A stretch of DNA of 64,000 nt from assembly GCA_964427595.1 (NCBI GenBank), contig CAYRUQ010000001.1, forward strand, positions 36,913 to 100,912, read 5' to 3'. The notes under the pieces are model-generated. The model saw nothing but the letters and a program-made list of their open reading frames with translations, was not told the origin of the DNA and did not search any database. Positions 18,175 to 27,178 of the stretch are shown here, in pieces; position 1 is the first letter of the stretch; every line of letters starts with the position of its first letter. Made by a program: the position numbers and the translations under genes. Source of the DNA: Enterosoma sp964427595. Its GTDB lineage: Bacteria; Bacillota_I; Bacilli_A; RFN20; CAG-288.

Positions 18175-20253
18175 ATGAAAAAATTCGTTTTAGGCATATC
18201 CGCTCTAGCTTTATTAGCAGGGTCATTCGGACTTGCTTCTTGTTCCGGTGGAACTTCCTCAGATACAAGCTCAGTCGGCACTGATACTTCCAGTGTCACT
18301 GATTCATCTGTCGTTGAGTCTTCATCTTCTTCTAGTTCCAGTAGTACCACATCTAGTGGAACCATCTCTTTAAACTCCTCTTCTTCTTTAACTTTAGAAG
18401 TCGGTGGCACTTATACTTTGAGAGCTACCATCAGTGGTGATTTTTCTGATTTCACTTCTACTTTCACCTGTGATAATGAAGATGTCATCGAGATGCCTTC
18501 TAGAACTGAAGGTGTTTCAAGCTGTCGTATCACCGCTGTCGGTGTCGGTACTGCTACCATCACTGTCACAGCTACTGCAGATCCTACTCTCACAACCACT
18601 TGTGTGGTCACCGTCGAAGAAGCTAAACCTACTCCTGATGCTCTCTTTGAGAGTGTAAATGCAGTCAGAAACTACACCTTAACTGCCGAAGTCACTTATG
18701 GTGGCCAGTATCTTGTTACTGAATACACTTATTTAACCGAAGATTTCCTTGTTCAGTACGACGATTATAACGGCGATAGCGAGGGTGGTTACTATCCCTT
18801 ATGGAATTCTTCAACTAACTCTGGCTCCGTCATGTTAGGTATGTTTATCGATGATAATGATTATGCCACTTACCTTGAGTATGCTACTACTGGTGAGACT
18901 GACGAAAACGACACCTTGATTTTGGGAAATCAAACCTATAGCGGCATGATCGAATCTCAACTTGGTGGATTCTTAACTGCTCAAAACTTCGATGGTTTAG
19001 GTTTGACTAACATGTCACCTTACTATGCTGACCTTTACTTCTCTTCACTCTCCGCTATCGATACTTCTTGGTTACCTTCTGATAAAGAGAGTGATAACGT
19101 TTATGATCTCAACTACTCCTCTTCTGATTCTGATTATTCATTAGGTTATGTTGAGTATTTGCTCTTAAAGGCATTTGCACCTTCTATTCACAATGCAGTT
19201 ATCTCTTCTGTCGCTACCGGCGGTTATTACTACTTCTATGATATCGCTCTTGCTGTTGACACCACTCTCACCATCACCGATACTCTTGATTTCGTCGTCA
19301 CCTTCACTTGGGGAGACTACACAATTAATTGCACCATCTCTAATATCGGAACCACCACTGCTGCTGATGTTGACTATCTTCCTAACTTAGCTTCAGATAT
19401 AACTGGTTATACAGCTACTAGACCTGATTTGAATTCTGAACTTGCTGATATGAAGGCCGCCTTTGAAGGAAATGACTATGTCCACATCACTACTTCTTAC
19501 TTCAATAACACTGCATATTATTACTATATCTACTACACCGCAGATTACTTCTTCGCTTACTATCCTCAAGAATGGGTTGACGCTTATAACTCCTATTATG
19601 GCAGTTATTATGGATATATCGATGAGCCTTACGGCTTAGGTCTTTACCTTGATGACGGAGATGTCTTCTTCTTTGAAGCAGAAATTGAAAATGGAAGCCT
19701 AACTAATATTGTGACTGAAAAACTCACGGGCAATTATGTTTTTGGCACTGTCACAGATCTCGCTGATCTTGATATCTATACATTACTCGGCTATGCAAAT
19801 TACTATACCAACACTTCTGCTGGTTTAGATGAAGACTACTTCTATTACTTCAGCTCTACCACCAGTCAAATTTGGTCTAGCGATACCACCACTTATCACA
19901 CCAGTTATAATGTCGAGGCCAACCGTTTATCCATGGATCTTGTTTGGGGTTATGATATCCAAGGTGTTGAAGATGACGATATCACCATCACCGGTATCAG
20001 ATGTGATTATTCATCCGGTGCTATTAGCACTATCGAATACTCCTTTGGTTGGTATGCTTATACGATGAATGGTAACGATTACTATTCTGTCTCTTCCACT
20101 TCATATACCGACTTCGGTAATGCTGATGAAGCTAACCTCTTCTCCGATGATATCTACAATCTCATTGGAGATGATGCTGGTGCAGCTAACGATAACGAAG
20201 CTGATTCCTTTTCAATCGGTATCAACAACGCTTACATCGGTCTTATCTATTGA
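18175..20253 (+). CDS. Serine-rich surface lipoprotein with Big2-like domain, paralogue A
   Basis: A 692-residue predicted lipoprotein of unknown function. The signal peptide ends in the lipobox LASC. A Ser-rich linker (to about residue 62) leads to a Big2-like domain (about 63-150, with VGTATITVTATA). A large Tyr/Asp/Ser-rich domain then starts at PTPDALFESVNAVRNYTLT. The same layout and matching motifs (PTPxALFExxNxxRNYTLT, ISSVAT-Gx-YY-YD, IGTTTAADV) occur in the protein at 20880-22826, so the two are paralogues facing each other, and a third, more distant relative lies at 23503-25461. Tandem paralogous lipoproteins of this kind are often adhesins or binding proteins; no catalytic motif is visible. 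Confidence 0.82.
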   Translation: MKKFVLGISALALLAGSFGLASCSGGTSSDTSSVGTDTSSVTDSSVVESSSSSSSSSTTSSGTISLNSSSSLTLEVGGTYTLRATISGDFSDFTSTFTCDNEDVIEMPSRTEGVSSCRITAVGVGTATITVTATADPTLTTTCVVTVEEAKPTPDALFESVNAVRNYTLTAEVTYGGQYLVTEYTYLTEDFLVQYDDYNGDSEGGYYPLWNSSTNSGSVMLGMFIDDNDYATYLEYATTGETDENDTLILGNQTYSGMIESQLGGFLTAQNFDGLGLTNMSPYYADLYFSSLSAIDTSWLPSDKESDNVYDLNYSSSDSDYSLGYVEYLLLKAFAPSIHNAVISSVATGGYYYFYDIALAVDTTLTITDTLDFVVTFTWGDYTINCTISNIGTTTAADVDYLPNLASDITGYTATRPDLNSELADMKAAFEGNDYVHITTSYFNNTAYYYYIYYTADYFFAYYPQEWVDAYNSYYGSYYGYIDEPYGLGLYLDDGDVFFFEAEIENGSLTNIVTEKLTGNYVFGTVTDLADLDIYTLLGYANYYTNTSAGLDEDYFYYFSSTTSQIWSSDTTTYHTSYNVEANRLSMDLVWGYDIQGVEDDDITITGIRCDYSSGAISTIEYSFGWYAYTMNGNDYYSVSSTSYTDFGNADEANLFSDDIYNLIGDDAGAANDNEADSFSIGINNAYIGLIY

Positions 20254-20273
20254 TATAAAATCCTCCTTTTAAG

Positions 20274-20304
20274 AAAGGTCGCCTAAAAAGTGGCCTTTTC
20301 TTTT
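20274..20304 (+). terminator. Terminator of lipoprotein gene A
   Basis: The stem AAAGGTC (20274-20280) pairs with GGCCTTT (20292-20298) including one G-U pair, with an 11-base loop, and is followed by TTCTTTT. It lies directly before the inverted-repeat element. Confidence 0.75.
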
Positions 20305-20392
20305 ACATAAAAAAAGGGGCTGTTGCAAAACTAAGGTAGCTCTACCGTTCGAAAAAGTTGAGCAACAGCTCTTTTTATTTGCATTCTGGAGG

Positions 20393-20416
20393 TTTTGCAA
20401 CAAGCTGCGCTTGTTG
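20393..20416. repeat. Internal hairpin repeat, copy 1
   Basis: TTTTGCAACAAGC, a 3-base loop (TGC), then GCTTGTTG. The 8-bp stem is perfect. The same unit with loop TTA is at 20560-20583, in the same orientation. Confidence 0.85.
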
Positions 20417-20559
20417 AAGAAATTTCATGGCATAAAAAACGGACGAAAATGGGAGGGTGTGACCTGTTTTCATAAAAGGTAGATTTTCCCCTACTCCTCA
20501 TACCCGTAGGAAGTACGTTTTTATGCTATTTTTATCAACATTTTCTAGAAATGATTAAG

Positions 20560-20583
20560 TTTTGCAACAAGCTTAGCTTGTTG
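20560..20583. repeat. Internal hairpin repeat, copy 2
   Basis: TTTTGCAACAAGC, loop TTA, then GCTTGTTG. Identical to copy 1 except for the loop. The TTTTGCAACA core is also part of the right terminal repeat of the element. Confidence 0.85.
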
Positions 20584-20879
20584 AGATAGTCTGTTCTAAT
20601 AAAAAGGCCGGAAAAGAGATTCCGGCACTCTGTGGTAAGATTTCTTTGACTAGGAGAAACTTGCCATGGCTTATTTTAGCATACGACAAGAATTTCTTTT
20701 TCTCTCCTTTAATTTATCGGAGAAAGATAAGAATTTTTTGTATCAGTTTTGTAAGCGTCAAAAATAAAGCGTCTTAACCCAAGAGAAAATCAGAAGGTTA
20801 AAAGAAGAAAAAGCAAATGAAAAAAGGGCGATTGCATCACCATAGTTTTGCAACAGCCCCTTTTCTAATGAAGAGTTAA

Positions 20880-22826
20880 TTAGTCAGCTAAGCTTTCTAT
20901 CAAGGAAGTTAAAGTGGAATCAAAGGAGTTATCTTCAGCGTTACCGAAGTTTTTGTATTTGCCATTAGAGACATAATAACCACCGCTTGCAACACCAAAA
21001 CCAAAGGTGAGGTTGATATTAGTGACAGCAGCTGTTTGAGTATCATACTCAGCTCCGATACCAGTGATGACATCGACATAATCATCAGGATCGGCGATAG
21101 GCTCTCCCCAGACGAGAAGTTGAGCAGCAGAGTTGACGCTTGCAGAATAAGAGACATGATAGTAAGTGTCATCATTAGTCCAGATTAGAGTTGTATTGCT
21201 AGAGAAGTTATAGAAGAAGGCGTTATCTTCACTATAGAGATCGGTATGAGTGAAATAATTAGCTCCGAAGATAGTACTGCTACTTATTGTGATTCTAGTG
21301 AGATCAACATCTTGGATGGTATCACCTTCTTCAAGAGGATAGTTGATTGAAGAGGGAGTGTCGAACTCATCACCTTCAAAGTAAGTTGAATAAAGAGTGC
21401 CATTAGCGACGAATAAAGCGAGACCGAAAGGAGAGATTGATTCACCATATAAAGAATTGTATGTATCTACATAATCTTGTCCGTAGTACATAACGACATA
21501 GTCATCAGCATAATAAGTCTCATAGTAAGTCTCTATATATGAAGAGCTGTAAAAATAAACGATGTTTTCTTGAACGTAGTTATCGGATTTGAAAGCGTCA
21601 GCGATGCGTTGTAAGTTTCTGCTTAATTCAGGAAGAGTAGCTGTGACACCAGCGATATCACTTGCAAGAGTGGGAATTAAAGAAACATCTGCTAAAGAAG
21701 TTGAACCGACATTGGAGATAGTTCCAATGATAGTGACGCTTCCGAAGGTGATAGTGACTTCAAAAGAATCAGAAGAGATGACTTCTATAGTAGTATCAAT
21801 AGCTTCAGCAACATCATAGAGATAGTAAGTTCCATTAGTAGCAACAGAAGAGATGACATCTTGAAGGATATCATTAGCAAAGACTTTTAAAAGTCCGTAT
21901 TCAACATGAGTTGAGTAGATGTCATTAGAAGTACCGACGATCTCATAAGTGTTGTCTCTCTCTTTTTCGTCAGGGAAGTAAGAAGCATCAATACAAGATA
22001 AGGAGGAATATAGATAGTTAGAATCAGCAGGACGAGAGACACCTTTACCATCGAAGTTATCGGCAGTTAAGAAGCCACCGTTATCAGAGATGATTCTTCC
22101 TGGTTGGATGAAATCGCCCATGACGAGATTACCTTGGCTATCGATAGAGGTCTCATAACTGATATAAGCAGCATAGCCATCTTCATCAACAAAGAGACCG
22201 ATAGAGCTTGCTGTGTCAAGGGTGTTGCCGTCTTCATCAAAACCAACCCACATAGGAGAGAAGAAAGTTTCATCTTCATCAGCAACATATTGAACCAAAG
22301 CTTCGTCAGTTAAATAAGTCTTCCACTTATAAGTTCCTTCATTAGTAGTGACAGTTGAAGTTAAAGTGTAGTTTCTGATGTTGTTTAAATTTTCAAATAA
22401 AGCAGCTGGAGTCGGTCTAGCTTCTGTGATAGTGACTGTACAAGTAGCAGTGACATTAGGATTAGCGACACAAGTAGCAGTCACAGTAGTAGTACCAGCC
22501 TTTAAACCAGTGATGGTGGTGCTAGTAGCAGGGCCAGTAGTTGATAAAGAGGCGACAGATGAATCAGCAACAGAGAATGTGACAGTTAAATCTTCAGCTT
22601 TACCAACAACAGTTGCTCTGAGAGTATAGGTGTCACCAGCATCCATACTGACAGAAGTACGGTTTAAAGAGATGACGAGATCAGGAAGAACTTCTATAAC
22701 AGATGACGAAATAGAACTCTCTAGAGTAGAGCTATCCGGAGTTGAAGAAGAAGTTTCAGAAGTGCAAGAGAACAATCCGCCTAACAAGACGAGAGTGGAA
22801 AGTCCAAGTAAAAACTTACTTTTCAT
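20880..22826 (-). CDS. Serine-rich surface lipoprotein with Big2-like domain, paralogue B
   Basis: A 648-residue predicted lipoprotein, convergent with and paralogous to the gene at 18175-20253. The signal peptide ends in lipobox LFSC; a Ser-rich linker is followed by a Big2-like domain (about 48-135, LKAGTTTVTATC) and the shared Tyr/Asp-rich domain starting PTPAALFENLNNIRNYTLT. Shared blocks include ISSVATNGTYYLYD, NVGSTSLADVSLIPTLASDI and, near the end, FGFGVASGGYYVSNGKYKNF against FGWYAYTMNGNDYYS in A. A GGGGG ribosome binding site precedes the ATG. The function is unknown; the surface location follows from the lipobox. Confidence 0.82.
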   Translation of the reverse strand: MKSKFLLGLSTLVLLGGLFSCTSETSSSTPDSSTLESSISSSVIEVLPDLVISLNRTSVSMDAGDTYTLRATVVGKAEDLTVTFSVADSSVASLSTTGPATSTTITGLKAGTTTVTATCVANPNVTATCTVTITEARPTPAALFENLNNIRNYTLTSTVTTNEGTYKWKTYLTDEALVQYVADEDETFFSPMWVGFDEDGNTLDTASSIGLFVDEDGYAAYISYETSIDSQGNLVMGDFIQPGRIISDNGGFLTADNFDGKGVSRPADSNYLYSSLSCIDASYFPDEKERDNTYEIVGTSNDIYSTHVEYGLLKVFANDILQDVISSVATNGTYYLYDVAEAIDTTIEVISSDSFEVTITFGSVTIIGTISNVGSTSLADVSLIPTLASDIAGVTATLPELSRNLQRIADAFKSDNYVQENIVYFYSSSYIETYYETYYADDYVVMYYGQDYVDTYNSLYGESISPFGLALFVANGTLYSTYFEGDEFDTPSSINYPLEEGDTIQDVDLTRITISSSTIFGANYFTHTDLYSEDNAFFYNFSSNTTLIWTNDDTYYHVSYSASVNSAAQLLVWGEPIADPDDYVDVITGIGAEYDTQTAAVTNINLTFGFGVASGGYYVSNGKYKNFGNAEDNSFDSTLTSLIESLAD

Positions 22827-22863
22827 TAATTAAATACCCCCTAAAATTGCGGTTTAGTATATA

Positions 22864-22892
22864 AGTAAAGAAAAAAGAATGTTATTTGTCAA
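22864..22892 (-). promoter_or_regulatory. Putative promoter of lipoprotein gene B
   Basis: On the minus strand: TTGACA (plus 22887-22892), 17 bases, TTTACT (plus 22864-22869). The -35 is perfect and the -10 matches 4 of 6. A TATACT at 22856-22861 would be an alternative -10 but is too far away. Confidence 0.45.
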
Positions 22893-23502
22893 AAAGTCAG
22901 ATTGTCGTTAAAAAGAACGGAAGAGCTTTCAAATAAGATTTAAAAATTAAAAATTCTATCTAAAATAAGCTTCTTTATTAAAAATACATACAAAATTCAT
23001 ATGTTTTCTCTCTTTTTAAACAAATCTCACTATCTATATCAACAAGTGCAATCAATATTGAGAAATGAACTTTCTACATCTAACAAGTCTTAACCAGAAG
23101 ATATATGTATTGCGTTTTCTATTTTGGTGATAATAAACGAACAAAATATTAATGGAACTTAATAAATTTCCTTATTACCCATATTTATATATAGAGCTGA
23201 AAATTAAACGAAAATTTCACCTCACTATCTTTGTTTGTAAAAGAAAAAAGGCTAGCAGCATATCAATAAATAGTAAAAATATGCAACAAAAATTGAAAAA
23301 AACGCATAATTTACAAGTAATGTAAGCCCTTTCAATATATTTAGAAAATTGCTGTTTTCAGTAAAAAACTAGTAAAAATTATGAAAATACAGGTGATTTT
23401 TAAGAATTATTAGTGTTTTTTGAATAACTATATCTTTCCTGTTTAATAAAAACAATTTTGATTGTTAATTATACTTTTAGCAAACAAAAAGGAGTACATT
23501 TT
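22893..23502. other. Very AT-rich divergent spacer between lipoprotein genes B and C
   Basis: About 600 bases without a gene. Composition is strongly A+T and no clear inverted repeat or RNA gene is visible. It must hold the promoter for gene C. The ribosome binding site AAAAAGGAG is at 23486-23494. Confidence 0.5.
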
Positions 23503-25461
23503 ATGAAAAAAGGTCTTTCATTTTCTCTAATTGCCTTATTAGCGATATGTCTTACCGCTTGTACAGGCACCGACACATCATCTTCAACAGCTACTGGAGT
23601 CGACTCTTCTGTGAGCGATTCCTCTGTAGTCTCTTCTGACTCTTCAGTTGTCACTTCTTCTGATTCTTCCGTTGATATCGATTCTTCTTCTGTGGGCGAC
23701 GACCCAGAGCCCGAACCCGATCCCGAGCCAGACCCAGAACCCGAACCAGACCCAGAACCTGATCCCGAGCCGGATCCGGAACCGGAACCGGATCCAGAAC
23801 CCGAACCTACTACTCTATTGACTCAAGACATGCTTGATGAAGCTGCGGCCGGTTATCAGACTGAAGCATTTGTTACTGAGAATGTACAATATGGATCGTC
23901 AGGTAGCACCTACACTTATGAGTGGATCACTGATATTGCCGCTGCCGGAGATTGGTATCACGCTGCTGAATATAATGATACTGAAAAAGATCAGCTATAT
24001 AGTGATACCTATTACACATATGTCACTGAGGGGGGCGTTAATTATTTAGCTAGTGCTACTTTAGGTCTCAATAATCAAGTTCAAACTACGGCTACTACTT
24101 ACAGATGGGAAGCGACATTTAGAAATGCTTTTGTCGGTTTAACCCCGGAAGATTTCTATGATGGTGATGAAGAATATACTTTCGTTCTCGATGATACAGC
24201 AGTTGATGCAGATGTTTTAACTGCTTTTGGTTATCAGATTACAGGTGGCTACAGCTACACTCTTGATACACTTGTAATTACCACAGATGGTTTTAATATC
24301 ACTAATATTGATGCTACTTTCGAAACATCTAGTTATTACTATAGTGGCACATTAGTACAAGATACTGTTTCTATCAGTGCTACAGTTGTCGCTCTCGGTG
24401 ATGAGGTTTCCGCTGAGCTCACCGGATATGTGGGTGAAACTATTGAAGCTTTAGATGAAGCTTTTGCTAGCTTAGCTGATGGAAATTACACTCTTTCTGA
24501 AAGTGTTGTTTTGTCCTATGGCGGTACCACACAGGGTAGTTATAACTATAATTATGTGGCTGACGAAGGAGTGCTTATCGATACTGACGAATCAGATTAC
24601 TTTATTTACGACAATGGAGCTTTTAGAGAAGTTATGTCTCTTACAAGTGGTGGTACGCCACTTGGTTATTTCAAGAGTGGTTATGTATTAAACGCTCCCG
24701 ATTTTGATGTTTCTAGTGTTTTCTTCACTGAAGGTGAAGAAGGTACGTATTCATTAGATTCTGGCGATAGCGCAGTAGATATTGCTGATTATGGAACAAC
24801 TTTTGCCATTGACGGAGACTTTTTTACAACTCTTGAGGATGTTACCATTACACTCGATGAGGATTCTATCACTATCCAGTTAGAAGGTATCTATAACTAC
24901 TATTACTATGATTATGATTGCACTCTTACCGCTACATACACAAACATCGGAACAACAACCAACGCCAATTTTACAGCACTCCAAGAAGCCAGAGAAGAAG
25001 GAGTTGGATATATTAGATTTTCTCAAGTATTTAGCATAACTGCATATAGTTGGTTAAGTGCTAGTAGTTATTCTTCAATTACTGTTTCAGATGATGTTAT
25101 GGGGGCTGTTACGACAGAAAATGCTGCTGAAATTGCTGATTCTCTTCCTATAGCCTTATATAGCCTTTACTTTGCAACTAGTTATTTTTATAGTAGCTCT
25201 CAATCTACTGATACTTGTCCTTTCGTTGGGACGTCCTATTTAACTTCCTCTTATGTGAATTATGCGCTTTATTATTATCAAAACGCACTTATTGATGATG
25301 GGTGGGTCTACGACAGTTCTTCTTACGAATACATCAAAGATGTCGAGTTATCGACTTCTGAAACTGTTGAAATTTCTGTTTCTCTTACTTATTCTTATAT
25401 CAGTTCGAGCGGCTACTATATTGCAGGTTACATGGTTAATAGCATTACTGTTATTGAATAA
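23503..25461 (+). CDS. Surface lipoprotein with Pro-Glu/Pro-Asp spacer, distant paralogue C
   Basis: A 652-residue predicted lipoprotein. An in-frame upstream start at 23458 is rejected because the ribosome binding site at 23486-23494 and the signal peptide both fit the ATG at 23503. The lipobox is LTAC. A Ser-rich linker is followed by about 34 residues of alternating Pro with Glu or Asp (nucleotides about 23707-23808), a rigid acidic spacer likely to hold the domain away from the membrane. The rest is Tyr/Thr/Ser/Asp-rich and appears to contain two related segments, each with an NIGTTT-like or FETSSYYYSG/YNYYYYDYDC strand. The IGTTTNANFTAL block matches IGTTTAADV of paralogue A. It lacks the Big2 domain. 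The function is unknown. Confidence 0.8.
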   Translation: MKKGLSFSLIALLAICLTACTGTDTSSSTATGVDSSVSDSSVVSSDSSVVTSSDSSVDIDSSSVGDDPEPEPDPEPDPEPEPDPEPDPEPDPEPEPDPEPEPTTLLTQDMLDEAAAGYQTEAFVTENVQYGSSGSTYTYEWITDIAAAGDWYHAAEYNDTEKDQLYSDTYYTYVTEGGVNYLASATLGLNNQVQTTATTYRWEATFRNAFVGLTPEDFYDGDEEYTFVLDDTAVDADVLTAFGYQITGGYSYTLDTLVITTDGFNITNIDATFETSSYYYSGTLVQDTVSISATVVALGDEVSAELTGYVGETIEALDEAFASLADGNYTLSESVVLSYGGTTQGSYNYNYVADEGVLIDTDESDYFIYDNGAFREVMSLTSGGTPLGYFKSGYVLNAPDFDVSSVFFTEGEEGTYSLDSGDSAVDIADYGTTFAIDGDFFTTLEDVTITLDEDSITIQLEGIYNYYYYDYDCTLTATYTNIGTTTNANFTALQEAREEGVGYIRFSQVFSITAYSWLSASSYSSITVSDDVMGAVTTENAAEIADSLPIALYSLYFATSYFYSSSQSTDTCPFVGTSYLTSSYVNYALYYYQNALIDDGWVYDSSSYEYIKDVELSTSETVEISVSLTYSYISSSGYYIAGYMVNSITVIE

Positions 25462-25488
25462 GGCAATAATCTAAAACAAGCTTTTGTT

Positions 25489-25522
25489 GCTGTCGCATGG
25501 GTTTCTTTGCGACAGCTTTTTT
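25489..25522 (+). terminator. Terminator of lipoprotein gene C
   Basis: A perfect 9-bp stem, GCTGTCGCA (25489-25497) with TGCGACAGC (25508-25516), has a 10-base loop and a TTTTTT tail. The tail overlaps the -35 position of the next promoter. Confidence 0.93.
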
Positions 25523-25547
25523 CATTTTTGAATTAAGTGATTATAAT
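25519..25547 (+). promoter_or_regulatory. Promoter of the zinc-ribbon gene, implying a leaderless mRNA
   Basis: TTTTCA (25519-25524), 17 bases, TATAAT (25542-25547). Transcription should start at about 25554-25555, that is at the A of the ATG at 25555. Confidence 0.55.
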
Positions 25548-25554
25548 TGTTGGT

Positions 25555-25884
25555 ATGAGAAAAAGAACATTTTGGATCATCGAATCGATCATGATCTTTA
25601 TCACCGTCTTCGGTTTTGTTTCTTATGGAGTAGCTAGAGGTTTAGGATATGGAGATTATCCTTTGACTTCTTGCGCTTTAGGAATAGGAATCATCGGGCT
25701 ATTCATATTTGCTTTCTTCTTTGTTATGAAGATATTCAACCAGACTCCATTACCAGAGACCAAACAAGGAGTTGTTTGTCCTAGATGTCATTTCATCAAT
25801 GAAGAAGGAAGTGAGCTCTGTAAACAATGTGGACACCAACTGAAAGAAGAGACTGATATAGAGATAGAAGAAAAAGAGGACTGA
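25555..25884 (+). CDS. Small membrane protein with C-terminal zinc ribbon
   Basis: A 109-residue protein with two N-terminal membrane helices (about residues 6-27 and 38-60) and a cytoplasmic zinc ribbon, CPRCHFINEEGSELCKQCGH, with two CxxC pairs. The tail is acidic. I do not know the function; small zinc-ribbon membrane proteins are common in Firmicutes. A GTG at 25537 is in frame, but the TATAAT at 25542-25547 would lie inside the coding region, so the ATG at 25555 is preferred. There is no ribosome binding site. Its last codons are part of the bidirectional terminator shared with the glycosyltransferase gene. Confidence 0.7.
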   Translation: MRKRTFWIIESIMIFITVFGFVSYGVARGLGYGDYPLTSCALGIGIIGLFIFAFFFVMKIFNQTPLPETKQGVVCPRCHFINEEGSELCKQCGHQLKEETDIEIEEKED

Positions 25885-25905
25885 GCTACTGCTTCAGTCC
25901 TCTTT
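25873..25905. terminator. Bidirectional terminator containing the 3' ends of both convergent genes
   Basis: A perfect 12-bp stem (25873-25884 with 25894-25905; arms AAAGAGGACTGA and TCAGTCCTCTTT) has a 9-base loop. T-rich runs lie beyond both arms, so it works in both directions. The stop codon of the + gene (25882-25884) and that of the - gene (25894-25896) are both inside the stem. Confidence 0.93.
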
Positions 25906-26874
25906 CTTTTGCTCTGTTGATTCCTTGTCTTCTTGTTTGAGATTGATATTGATTCTAAATATCGGTTCGTTTCTGCTGTTAAGAAGAATGTTATGAAGAT
26001 AGATAGCGATGATACCGATGACGAATATCAATATAGAGACACCAAGGAAAATAGCACTTATGATGAAGAAGGTAGTGATTAAAGGATAGAAACCGGCTCT
26101 ATTCACTACACATTCTGTGACTAGTAAAGCGATGAATATGAGAGCAGTTATAAAAGTAGAGATAGCTCCTACTTTAATCAAGGAATAAAGAGGTCTTGAA
26201 GTTCCTGAGGAGATGATGTTAAAAGCGTGATTAAACATCTTATTAATGTTGTATTTAGATGTTCCTGAAGATCTCTTATGACGTGTGAAATTGATATAAC
26301 AAGTCTTACAACCGATACGAGCGATATCATTTAAAAAGAGGCGATCTTTACTAGGGGCGGAGTTGATGATATCAACGACTCTCTTTGAGAAACCTCTGAA
26401 CATATTGACGTTCTCAGGAAGAATCTCTTTTCCTTCTAATTTATTAGCGAAGCGATAGAACATCTTAGCGGTGGTTCTTTTAAAGAAACCATCCGTTTTA
26501 CGATCTACACGTCTTGGAGAGACTATCTCATAGCCTTCTGAGAACTTTTTAGCGAAATCTTTAAGGAGTTCTACTGGGTCTTGAAGATCAACATCCATAA
26601 CGATAGCATAATCGCTCTTACAAACGCTTAAACCAGCGTAAATGGCGGCGTTTTGACCATAATTACCAGCTAATGAAACAACTTCGATATCATCTCTTTT
26701 TTCATAGAGTTCATTCATGATAGTGAAGGTTCTATCTTTAGAACCATCGTCGACAAGGATGAATCTGAATGAATAATCAGGTATCTCAGCAATGATCGGA
26801 TCTGCACTTTTAAAATAAAGAGGCAGAGCCTCCTCTTCATTGTAACAAGGTAGAATGACTGAGATTGTTTTCAT
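25894..26874 (-). CDS. Family 2 glycosyltransferase, GtrB/DPM1-like (polyprenyl-phosphate sugar transferase)
   Basis: A 326-residue enzyme that should transfer a sugar from a nucleotide sugar to a polyprenyl phosphate at the inner face of the membrane. The GT-A domain starts at once (ISVILPCYNEEEALP), with VDDGSKDRT, the metal-binding region MDVDLQDP and SPRRVDRKTDGFFKR. Two transmembrane helices (about residues 235-257 and 268-292) are at the C-terminus, as in GtrB. AAAGGAG precedes the ATG. There are no cell-wall or polysaccharide genes beside it, so the acceptor is unknown. Confidence 0.88.
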   Translation of the reverse strand: MKTISVILPCYNEEEALPLYFKSADPIIAEIPDYSFRFILVDDGSKDRTFTIMNELYEKRDDIEVVSLAGNYGQNAAIYAGLSVCKSDYAIVMDVDLQDPVELLKDFAKKFSEGYEIVSPRRVDRKTDGFFKRTTAKMFYRFANKLEGKEILPENVNMFRGFSKRVVDIINSAPSKDRLFLNDIARIGCKTCYINFTRHKRSSGTSKYNINKMFNHAFNIISSGTSRPLYSLIKVGAISTFITALIFIALLVTECVVNRAGFYPLITTFFIISAIFLGVSILIFVIGIIAIYLHNILLNSRNEPIFRININLKQEDKESTEQKKED

Positions 26875-27178
26875 ATGTAACTCCTTTATAGACTATAAAA
26901 GAAAAAAGGTTGTCAGCGAGTTGCTATTATTTTATCACCTAGCTACTTTTTCTTTTTTATAAATAGTTGAAAGTATTTGATACAAATCAAGAAATTAAGT
27001 AGTAATTCTCTCTTATGTGTCTCATTTTTAATTTAAAAATCGCAGTGATATATTGGTGGTCATTCTTACTTAAAAGATGATACGAGAACAACGAGAAAAT
27101 TCTTGTAAATTAGGTGTCTATATGATATATTTCCTGTTGCGCATCTTTTTTAATTGACTAATCAGGAGGATCAGAGAT
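26875..27178. promoter_or_regulatory. Divergent spacer with the rpmE promoter
   Basis: This AT-rich region contains no gene. A likely rpmE promoter is TTGTAA (27103-27108), 17 bases, TATATT (27126-27131), giving a leader of about 40 bases. The ribosome binding site CAGGAGG follows. No L31 autoregulatory structure or Zur box could be identified by eye. Confidence 0.45.

Larger units (their letters stand above)
20312..20864. mobile_element. Non-coding 553-bp element with perfect 22-bp terminal inverted repeats (MITE-like or IS remnant)
   Basis: The left end (20312-20333) and right end (20843-20864) are exact reverse complements over 22 bases; the core of each is GGGGCTGTTGCAAAACTA. No open frame of useful length lies inside. 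Each end also pairs with a nearby internal copy: 20317-20326 with 20362-20371 on the + strand, followed by TTTTTATTT, and a similar imperfect fold reading inward from the right end on the - strand, followed by a T-run. Both ends can therefore terminate transcription entering the element. A further hairpin GCCGGA/TCCGGC is at 20607-20626. CTGTTGCAAA-type ends occur in several insertion sequence families (I recall IS6 and IS1182), so a deletion derivative is likely. No target-site duplication is visible. Confidence 0.75.

Noticed and set aside
20700..20842. Possible remnant of a transposase C-terminus (frame with LTQEKIRRLKEEKANEKR)
   Set aside because: The stretch is too short and interrupted by a stop. 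The charged composition could arise from A-rich DNA; no transposase motif is visible.
23707..23808. Short-period repeat that could be taken for a CRISPR or satellite
   Set aside because: It is the coding sequence of the Pro-Glu/Pro-Asp spacer, in frame, with many synonymous changes and no spacers of constant length.
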